From Anaerolineae bacterium (GTDB lineage Bacteria; Chloroflexota; Anaerolineae; Aggregatilineales; Phototrophicaceae): a stretch of 64,000 nucleotides of DNA. Every line of letters starts with the position of its first letter. The first letter of the stretch is position 1. The notes beneath the pieces were generated by a model. That model did not search any database and had not been told where the DNA came from. It saw only the letters and a program-made list of their open reading frames with translations. This document shows, piece after piece, positions 17,037 to 23,923 of the stretch. Position numbers and translations under genes: made by a program. The stretch spans positions 124,001 to 188,000 of the forward strand of contig JAJECX010000003.1 of NCBI GenBank assembly GCA_022821805.1, written 5' to 3'.

Positions 17037-18119
17037 GTGAAACAGATGCAAATGACCGACTTCGTCAAGGTGCCGGGCGCCAAGTTCCATCCCGAGTCGG
17101 TCGTCCCCGACGAACAGGAAGAGCAAGAGCATTCTTCGACCATGCGATTCGGCTCGATGAAAATCTTCTCCGGCAGCGCCTCGCAGGAGCTGGGCGGCGA
17201 AATCGTCGATTACATCTGTAACAACTCCGAGTACAACATCAAGACGGGCGCCTATTTCCGCACCGTGTTTTCCAACGAAAATATCTTCATCAAGCTGGAA
17301 GAGAGCGTGCGCGGGAAAGACGTCTACCTTGTGCAGACCATGGCATCGCCCGTCCACGAAAACTTTATGGAAATGCTCATCATGATCGATGCCCTCAAGC
17401 GCGATTCCGCCTGGCGCATCAACCTTGTCGCGCCCTATATGAGCTATACCCGCTCCGACAAGAAAGATCAGCCGCGCGTCCCGATCACCGCCCGGCTGAT
17501 TGCCAACATGATGGAAACCGCCGGCATCGACCGCTACATGACGATCGACCTGCACTCCGGTCAGATCCAGGGATTCTTTAACGTGCCCGGCGATGCGCTT
17601 ACCGCCTTTCACCTCTTGAGCGACTACATAATCAGCAAAATTCGCAGCGGCGACCTGGAAGACCTGGTGGTGGTCACCACCGATTTGGGCTTTGCCAAAC
17701 AAGGGCGAAACTGGGCGGAGACCCTGGGCGTGCCCCTCGCATTCGTCGAGAAGCGCCGCAGCAGCAATGCCGAAAGCCCGCAAGCCTTATCGCTGATCGG
17801 CAGCGTCGAAGGCAAGAACGTCCTGCTCGTCGACGACGAAGTGAACACCGCCGGCAGCGTCGTCCGCGCCGTCAATGTAGTGCGCGATTATGGCGCCAAA
17901 GATGTGCTCTTCGCCTTCACCCATCCATTCCTGACCAACGAGGCTTTTGACAGACTGGCCTCGCTTGACCTGCGCGAGATCGTCTTCACCAATACCTTGC
18001 CCATCGCGCCGGAACAGATTCTGCCCAACATGACCGTGCTCTCCATCGCGCCGCTGCTGGGCGAGGTGATCTTGCGAGCGCATGAGGGAAGAAGCGTTGG
18101 CGCGCTCTTCAATGAATAA
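17037..18119 (+). CDS. prs: Ribose-phosphate diphosphokinase (PRPP synthetase)
   Basis: Makes PRPP from ribose 5-phosphate and ATP for nucleotide, histidine and tryptophan synthesis. The core begins MKIFSGSASQELGGEI; the ribose-phosphate loop region has TIDLHSGQIQGFFNVP and the PRPP motif is NVLLVDDEVNTAGS. GGAG lies 5 nt before a GTG at 17037, which I use; ATG codons at 17046 and 17052 are alternatives. Any of these gives an N-terminal extension of roughly 40 residues (rich in Glu/Gln) before the usual MKIFSG start. Its 3' end overlaps the next gene by 8 nt. Confidence 0.88.
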   Translation: MKQMQMTDFVKVPGAKFHPESVVPDEQEEQEHSSTMRFGSMKIFSGSASQELGGEIVDYICNNSEYNIKTGAYFRTVFSNENIFIKLEESVRGKDVYLVQTMASPVHENFMEMLIMIDALKRDSAWRINLVAPYMSYTRSDKKDQPRVPITARLIANMMETAGIDRYMTIDLHSGQIQGFFNVPGDALTAFHLLSDYIISKIRSGDLEDLVVVTTDLGFAKQGRNWAETLGVPLAFVEKRRSSNAESPQALSLIGSVEGKNVLLVDDEVNTAGSVVRAVNVVRDYGAKDVLFAFTHPFLTNEAFDRLASLDLREIVFTNTLPIAPEQILPNMTVLSIAPLLGEVILRAHEGRSVGALFNE

Positions 18120-18828
18120 TTCGAATCAGCCCAGCTTTAGCAATTCAGATAAGACGGAGGCGCAGCTCTCGACTCGCGCCTTGGTGATTGGCGGCGCCGG
18201 CTTCCTCGCCTTGCTCACTGCGCTGTATCTGCTCGTCCAATCCATCGGTGGTGACGAGCTGGCGCTGTTGGTCGAACAGGCCGGTATCTGGGGACCGGTC
18301 GTCTACATCGCGATCAAGGCGCTGACCTTTACCTTCGCGCCCCTCTCCGCTGGACCGATTCAATTCGCCTCCGGCATCCTTTTCGGCGTCATCCCCGGGA
18401 CGCTGTATTCGGTCTTTGGCGAGGTCATTGGCGGCGCAGTCAACGTAATGATCGCGCGTCTGCTCGGCCGGCGCATTGTAAAACGCTTTGTCGGCGCCGC
18501 CGCGATGGCCCGCATTGATGACTTTTACGAGCGCCACCTGGACGACTGGAAGTCGCTGCTGGCGGCCCGCCTGCTGCTTTTCTCCGTTTACGATTTCATC
18601 AGCTATGCCGTCGGCTTGGGGCATATCCGCCTGTCAGTCTATGTGATCGTGTCATTTGTTGGCGGCTTGATCCCCACCTATATCTTCGTGGCGATCGGCA
18701 GCGAAGCGGCGCAGAATCAGGACATCCTCCTCGTCTTTTATGTCGGCGCCGCCATTCTCTTTGTCGTCTGGCTCCTCTTCCGCCGCCAGATCAATCGCCT
18801 TTGGGTTAAGTTGCAGAACCATTCGTGA
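18112..18828 (+). CDS. VTT-domain (DedA/TVP38/TMEM64-like) membrane protein
   Basis: A 238-residue inner-membrane protein. After a polar N-terminus, hydrophobic segments appear at about 26-46 (VIGGAGFLALLTALYLLVQ), 62-105 (two segments around FAPLSAGPIQFASGILFGVIPGTLYSVFGEVIGG), 155-185 and 205-230. The GPIQFASGILFGVIPGTLYSVFGEVIGGAV block is the VTT signature. Family members act in lipid scrambling and undecaprenyl-phosphate recycling; which applies here is unknown. It overlaps prs by 8 nt and is probably co-transcribed with it. Confidence 0.8.
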   Translation: MNNSNQPSFSNSDKTEAQLSTRALVIGGAGFLALLTALYLLVQSIGGDELALLVEQAGIWGPVVYIAIKALTFTFAPLSAGPIQFASGILFGVIPGTLYSVFGEVIGGAVNVMIARLLGRRIVKRFVGAAAMARIDDFYERHLDDWKSLLAARLLLFSVYDFISYAVGLGHIRLSVYVIVSFVGGLIPTYIFVAIGSEAAQNQDILLVFYVGAAILFVVWLLFRRQINRLWVKLQNHS

Positions 18829-18883
18829 TCTAGCGATATATTGGCCAATTATCGGCATTTTTCAAATAAGGTGTAATTTACGC

Positions 18884-18912
18884 TTTACAAATAACAATTT
18901 GTGAAACATAAT
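18884..18912 (+). promoter_or_regulatory. Promoter of the herA-nurA operon with an internal inverted repeat
   Basis: TTTACA (18884-18889), a 17-bp spacer and CATAAT (18907-18912) each match the consensus at five of six positions. The spacer carries a perfect inverted repeat ACAAAT-AACA-ATTTGT (18887-18902), a candidate repressor site. Transcription from about 18919 rules out the upstream ATG at 18917 as translation start. Confidence 0.6.
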
Positions 18913-18943
18913 TGGTATGACATTTAAGGAGAAGGTAGAATTC

Positions 18944-20506
18944 ATGAAATCACAGATTGACCTTGCCGACTGCACCAAGTTAGGAACCACGTCATCTTCG
19001 CCGTTTTCTGGCTCCCCGACTTTCGATCAGATTCCGTTTCATATTGATGCAGGAATCAAGCCACAGCTAGGGACTTATGTAGTAGTCGAGGGCGATGACT
19101 CTAGCGTATTCCATTACGGAAGGATAATAGAGGGAACTGAAGAAAACCCGCGCGCCGATCCGACTCAGCTACAAAAGAACCAAGCTTATCAGGTCGGGCA
19201 ACAAAATCCGCGAGGAGGTGATCGCTCACCATATGTTACTCGAATTATGGTGGTTGAAGTACTCGGAGAAATCCATTACTGCCCTGCTGGTGAAGTAGGC
19301 GAATACGTGATAAATGAGCCGACCTCCCTGGCGCAAACGGGTAAGGGCGTATTCCAAATTCCTGCTGACCTCATTCCCGAATTATTGAATACACCGACTA
19401 CATTGGACAATGGGTTGCATATCGGCAAGGTGCATTCCGCAGATGATGAAGTCGACTTGATATTGCCGATGGAAGCTTTAGCACGTCACATTGCTATTGT
19501 GGGCAAAACAGGCGTAGGTAAAAGCTATTCAGTTGGCGTACTTATCGAGGAATTGTGTCGCTTGAAGATTCCCGTGCTGGCATTTGATGTATTGGATGAT
19601 TTTAGTAAGGCGACCGACAAACTAGGCGGGAGCAATCTGACGGGCGGCGTGGACTTCAAAGTACCGTTCTCCCTTATCGGTTCAAGCGAATTCTTGAATT
19701 TCATGCCAAATCTCACGAAAGACCAGCAAGCGATAATCGTGTCTGCATATGATCACGTTTTTGGAAGAGCGCTTGATCAATTGGATGCAGACGGGAACGT
19801 TACCCTAACAATCAGTGACTATACAAATGAAATCGTGAGGACCGCAAATGCATTTGGACAAGTCAAGGTGGGCACAAATGCGGTTACAAAAGCAGAAGCA
19901 GCCTACAAGCGTAGTTCTGTTTTAACGGTAGACATTCAGAATTGGATAGAGCAGCTCAAGACAAAGCCTATCGTAAATGTATTCATTGGAAAGCTTTCGC
20001 AGAATTCCCGAAATCTCTTGGTAGGTGCTGCGGCCCGCATAATTCAGACATTGCGCAGAAAGGAATTGATCCCGCCTTGTGTTTTCATTTTGGACGAGGC
20101 GCATTTCTTCTTGCCGAGTGGTGGCGCATCTACTCCATCAACACGGATAATTCGGGAATTGATACGAACAGCACGCCATGACGCAATCGGCATCGTGCTT
20201 ATCAGCCAAAGCCCTGCGTCAATGGATAAGCAAGCGCTTCTGACTTGTAACACCCGTCTCATTTTTGCGCTGGACAAAGATGACCTGCGAACTGTAGAAG
20301 GCACCATTGATGCTCCGAGTGAAGTTATTTCCAGGATTCCAAAACAGGCGAAAGGAAAAGCAATTCTGACCTCTGGAACAGATATAATGCGCCATTCGAC
20401 GACAGTTAACATACGAACACGAAAAACTCCCGAAGGCGCTCCTACACCAAATTTGGCAGAAGGCGCAAGAAAATGGCGCCGGGTGAACCAAGGTGAACCA
20501 AAATGA
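18944..20506 (+). CDS. herA: HerA-type DNA translocase/helicase ATPase
   Basis: A 520-residue ATPase of the HerA/FtsK superfamily. An N-terminal beta-rich HAS-barrel-like region (GTYVVVEGDDSSVFHYGRIIEG) is followed by Walker A IVGKTGVGKSYS near residue 186, Walker B CVFILDEAHFF near 380, and LLTCNTRLIFALDKDDLR with the C-terminal arginine-rich region. HerA forms hexamers that pump duplex DNA and works with the NurA nuclease in archaeal end resection and in several bacterial defence systems. The ATG at 18944 has AAGGAGAAGG upstream and follows the predicted transcription start. Codon use is more AT-rich than in neighbouring genes. It shares a 4-nt ATGA overlap with the next gene. Confidence 0.85.
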   Translation: MKSQIDLADCTKLGTTSSSPFSGSPTFDQIPFHIDAGIKPQLGTYVVVEGDDSSVFHYGRIIEGTEENPRADPTQLQKNQAYQVGQQNPRGGDRSPYVTRIMVVEVLGEIHYCPAGEVGEYVINEPTSLAQTGKGVFQIPADLIPELLNTPTTLDNGLHIGKVHSADDEVDLILPMEALARHIAIVGKTGVGKSYSVGVLIEELCRLKIPVLAFDVLDDFSKATDKLGGSNLTGGVDFKVPFSLIGSSEFLNFMPNLTKDQQAIIVSAYDHVFGRALDQLDADGNVTLTISDYTNEIVRTANAFGQVKVGTNAVTKAEAAYKRSSVLTVDIQNWIEQLKTKPIVNVFIGKLSQNSRNLLVGAAARIIQTLRRKELIPPCVFILDEAHFFLPSGGASTPSTRIIRELIRTARHDAIGIVLISQSPASMDKQALLTCNTRLIFALDKDDLRTVEGTIDAPSEVISRIPKQAKGKAILTSGTDIMRHSTTVNIRTRKTPEGAPTPNLAEGARKWRRVNQGEPK

Positions 20507-22620
20507 ACATAACAAAGACCGTAATGAAACTGCTTGAGAGTGAAGAAAACGGTCTCGAACTTAACGAGATAATCAGTCGCCTTAAATTGGAGCAAGTCGT
20601 ATCGTCGCGTACTGTACGTAACACATTAAATGATCTGGTAAACGACGAGAGTCTGGCACGACGTAAACTGCCATCGGGAGGGCGGGGTAAGCCGCCATAT
20701 GTCTATATATTGTCGTCCTTTCTTCAGGAGCAGTTGCGATCTTTTGGAGATGCAAAATTGGAGATAATCACAAGGTCAGATGTGGAGCTAGAAGAACTCG
20801 ACAAGAGTGAGCGCGACCGGCGTGTGCAAGGGTTGACAGCACTCGAAACAATAGCGCGCGGCCACATGGAAGAAGACAGTTTCGCCAAAGCGATCATCGA
20901 GATAGCACCTGAAATCGCCAGCAAAGGTCCGGCGCAGCTATTGAGCGAAATGGCAAAATGGGTCGTTGATGACATCAATCAGCTTGCTTCCGAACTTATG
21001 CGGCTTCGCCAGAAATCCACAGATGCCGCCCAAATCGACAATCTGGCAGGACGCATCAACATCCGTTTACAGATGGCACGTCATTACTTTCATGACCTCT
21101 GGAGTTTGGACACTCCCGGCAAAAACGGCAAGCGAATTATGAGTTTGCCACAGTCCGCAGATGAAGTCTTACGCTATGCGCGAACAGCGTCCATAAATTC
21201 CGACGACGCTATGCAGGTCTTGTCACGTCGTGTTGCTGGCGACGCCGTAATATATCATTGGGAACCTGACGGACATGTGCCGACTTCCGCGGTAGGAACA
21301 GACGCATCGGTCGCGGACATCCATCTTCACCATTCCGCTGGCAGATTCATGCGCCCAGATCCAGTAGCGGTAATGACGGCGGCAGCTGCACAGATCACGC
21401 GCCAAAACGGGTCTATCATTGGAGAATACCAGGACTTCGATGTATTCCCCGACGATCTGAAAGAATATGAAGAACATGCGGCTGCCACAAACGGTCTAAT
21501 AATTTCACCAACAATGCGTGCAATATTGCCTGAGCATGACTTTAAGCACTCGCGGATGGCAGCGATGGAGCTCCGCCAATACGACGAGGATTTGCGTGTC
21601 GTTTTGGGCCAGGCCAGGTGGAGACCGATAGGAGAATTACAGAACCTCAATGTGTCGCCCCATGGATCTTCATTGGTTATCCGTGACGGGCGGGTATTTC
21701 CTCTTGTCCATCGTCTGCGAGATTATGAATATAGTGGACTGTATGGGCAAATTGTTAGGAATCAGATTAAACGATTCGCCACAGTGATCCATCACACGAT
21801 GTCGGGACCTGAAGGGGACATTGTGTATGGTGCTGCTGTAAAAGATCCTCAACAGTCTTGGTTGGCCCCCTTAGTATTCTGGTTTGCATACATTTCTCAG
21901 GATGAAAAAGATCAAACGATCCAAACGGACGATGTATACAAGTATCCGTTCACCGATACTGTAGTTTCACATTTGCTGTTTTTGGGTCTTTCGAACGGCT
22001 TCAATGATTTCCCGGCCGGTCACTTGCTGGTAACGTTTCGGGCAAAGCGGCGCTTTTCCGACATAGCAATCGGCACCGATGAAATGCCTAGAATTCAGAT
22101 AGAAAACGGCTTTCGCCCTGTAGATATTGACTGTGAAAAGGACTGGAAGGTGTTTATCTCACAGCGAATTGAAGACGCAAAGAAGCGTGGGAGAAAGCAC
22201 ATTCTACCGGACCTGCGCGAATACAATCACTTCATCTATTTGTGCAGTAACGTCGGAGTATCCATGTTCTATGCTGCGCCGGTAACGGCCTACGAATTAC
22301 TAGTTCGCGAGCGCGACCAAGGCGCGGGACACTTCTTATTGTCCAGACTCGAAGTGTCTATAAAGGTCGACGACGAAGAGCATGAAGCACGCGGTCTTTC
22401 TGGCATGCTTGGTTGGTTGGCATCAGATGGTTGGGAATTCGATAACAATCATACTCCCACGGGATTTGGTTCACCTGATACCATCGGCATCCCGATTTTG
22501 GTTCCTAATGTGGTGGTTCGCGCACATGAGACAGTCGCGTTTGCACGTGAAAAGGTCGGTGAAGAGGTTGAGGACGCCTTGAGACAATTGATCACAGAAT
22601 TGCGCAAACGGCAGGTCTAA
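20503..22620 (+). CDS. NurA-like nuclease with N-terminal winged helix, partner of HerA
   Basis: A 705-residue protein coupled to the ATPase gene by an ATGA overlap; AAGGTGA lies before the start. Residues 1-70 look like a winged helix (LELNEIISRLKLEQVVSSRTVRNTLNDLV, then a Gly-rich wing). Residues of about 255-460 resemble the NurA nuclease core: VGTDASVADIH with D267, LVIRDGRVFPLVHR with D395, and IVYGAAVKDPQQSWLAPL with K447. Archaeal NurA is much shorter (roughly 300-400 residues), so about 250 C-terminal residues and the 200-residue N-terminal part are extra. The nuclease assignment is inferred from motifs and the HerA partnership, not proven. Confidence 0.6.
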   Translation: MNITKTVMKLLESEENGLELNEIISRLKLEQVVSSRTVRNTLNDLVNDESLARRKLPSGGRGKPPYVYILSSFLQEQLRSFGDAKLEIITRSDVELEELDKSERDRRVQGLTALETIARGHMEEDSFAKAIIEIAPEIASKGPAQLLSEMAKWVVDDINQLASELMRLRQKSTDAAQIDNLAGRINIRLQMARHYFHDLWSLDTPGKNGKRIMSLPQSADEVLRYARTASINSDDAMQVLSRRVAGDAVIYHWEPDGHVPTSAVGTDASVADIHLHHSAGRFMRPDPVAVMTAAAAQITRQNGSIIGEYQDFDVFPDDLKEYEEHAAATNGLIISPTMRAILPEHDFKHSRMAAMELRQYDEDLRVVLGQARWRPIGELQNLNVSPHGSSLVIRDGRVFPLVHRLRDYEYSGLYGQIVRNQIKRFATVIHHTMSGPEGDIVYGAAVKDPQQSWLAPLVFWFAYISQDEKDQTIQTDDVYKYPFTDTVVSHLLFLGLSNGFNDFPAGHLLVTFRAKRRFSDIAIGTDEMPRIQIENGFRPVDIDCEKDWKVFISQRIEDAKKRGRKHILPDLREYNHFIYLCSNVGVSMFYAAPVTAYELLVRERDQGAGHFLLSRLEVSIKVDDEEHEARGLSGMLGWLASDGWEFDNNHTPTGFGSPDTIGIPILVPNVVVRAHETVAFAREKVGEEVEDALRQLITELRKRQV

Positions 22621-22625
22621 TAGAT

Positions 22626-23768
22626 CTACATCACGACATGGGCACGACCAAAGTCTTGAGCATCAAACCATTGTTTTAGCGAATTGCCAATTGCCTTTGC
22701 CAATGGTGGCGGGACAGCATTGCCAATTTGCTGCGCCACTTCTTGGAAATTGCCCTCAAAAGAAAACTGGTCTGGAAATCCTTGTAGTCTCGCCGCCTCA
22801 CGGAAACTGAGACCTCGATTCTGAGTCGGGTGGACAAAACGCCCCCTAGAAACGTTGGTGCAGCCCGACGTGATTACACCAGATGGCTGAGAAAGCGCAA
22901 GCCTTCCGTATACATCGGAATGACCGCAATTGGATTTCTTATGGCAGTCTAGCCAATACTCCTCGGGTACGTCTTTGCGACTTCCACCATCACTAGGAAC
23001 ACGACAAATAAAATCGGCTACCCTATTTCCCATGGAGCGCGCCGAATGATTTGGGATGCTTTTGCACTTCTCACCTGCTTGGAGCGGCGGCAAACCAGCA
23101 AGTGCATCGCCCACAGTACACCAAGGCTGAAGTTTGCCAGTCACAACTTCTGCGCTACCAAACTTACCGTGTGTCGGTGAAGGATACGGTATGTTGAAGT
23201 GGTCTCTGCCAGCAAGTAGAACCAACCGCTTTCGCAATTGTGGAACTCCGTAGTCGGCGGCATTGAGTAATTTTCCGGGATTCCCGTAATTGAAGCCGTA
23301 TCCTAGTGCGCGCAATCCCAAACACAATCGGTCAAATAGCAACTTGCCGTGTTTCTGGCGGATAACGCCGGGAACGTTTTCAAATACGACGCAGCGTGGA
23401 AGCATTACAGCTACAAATCTTAGATAGTGCAACACTAGGTCATTGCGCGGATCATCCTTGCCATTTCCGTTTCTCATTCGCGTGAAACCTTGACAAGGGG
23501 GACATCCTACTAATACATCTATTTCTCCTCGCTTGAGGTTGAGAGATTGCAGTAGCGTTTTAGGCTGAACATTTTGTATATCAGCGCGAAGCGGTTGAAT
23601 CTTGATGCATCTTCTGTAGGTCTTGCATGCAGTTGCATCAATGTCCAGTGCACTGACTATTTCAAAACCAGCATCTGTAAATCCGAGAGCAGTTCCACCT
23701 GCACCAGAAAACAGATCAATCACTTTGAGACTTTTTCTTCTGTTCGCCACTGATTTGCTATTTGGCAT
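22626..23768 (-). CDS. DNA (cytosine-5-)-methyltransferase
   Basis: A 380-residue m5C methyltransferase transferring a methyl group from SAM to cytosine in a short recognition site. All main motifs are present: I DLFSGAGGTALGF, IV GCPPCQGF with the catalytic cysteine, VI ENVPGV, VIII PQLRKRL and X QQIGNAVPPPLAKAIG. The variable region between VIII and IX sets the target, which cannot be read from sequence. It is convergent with the nuclease gene, with 5 bp between stop codons, and shares its AT-richer composition. No companion restriction gene is adjacent, so it may protect self DNA from the HerA-NurA pair. Confidence 0.93.
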   Translation of the reverse strand: MPNSKSVANRRKSLKVIDLFSGAGGTALGFTDAGFEIVSALDIDATACKTYRRCIKIQPLRADIQNVQPKTLLQSLNLKRGEIDVLVGCPPCQGFTRMRNGNGKDDPRNDLVLHYLRFVAVMLPRCVVFENVPGVIRQKHGKLLFDRLCLGLRALGYGFNYGNPGKLLNAADYGVPQLRKRLVLLAGRDHFNIPYPSPTHGKFGSAEVVTGKLQPWCTVGDALAGLPPLQAGEKCKSIPNHSARSMGNRVADFICRVPSDGGSRKDVPEEYWLDCHKKSNCGHSDVYGRLALSQPSGVITSGCTNVSRGRFVHPTQNRGLSFREAARLQGFPDQFSFEGNFQEVAQQIGNAVPPPLAKAIGNSLKQWFDAQDFGRAHVVM

Positions 23769-23876
23769 TTCAGGTCGTTGTCATCCGGTCATACAACTCA
23801 TGCTTGGTCAAGAACCTCTAAGGTGATTCTATCATAATCACGCGTGCGGACTCCAACAGAAGGTCTCTAATCCGTA

Positions 23877-23885
23877 TGATATAAT
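23877..23885 (+). promoter_or_regulatory. Extended -10 promoter of secA
   Basis: TGATATAAT is an extended -10 box (TG-N-TATAAT) 38 nt before the secA start codon. No good -35 is seen, which extended -10 promoters do not require. Confidence 0.6.
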
Positions 23886-23923
23886 CGCTAGTAGCCAAAC
23901 GTCCGACACCGCGTGAGGGATTC

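Noticed and set aside
18917..18943. Upstream ATG for the HerA-type gene
   Set aside because: It lies at or before the predicted transcription start and lacks a ribosome-binding site, whereas AAGGAGAAGG precedes the ATG at 18944.
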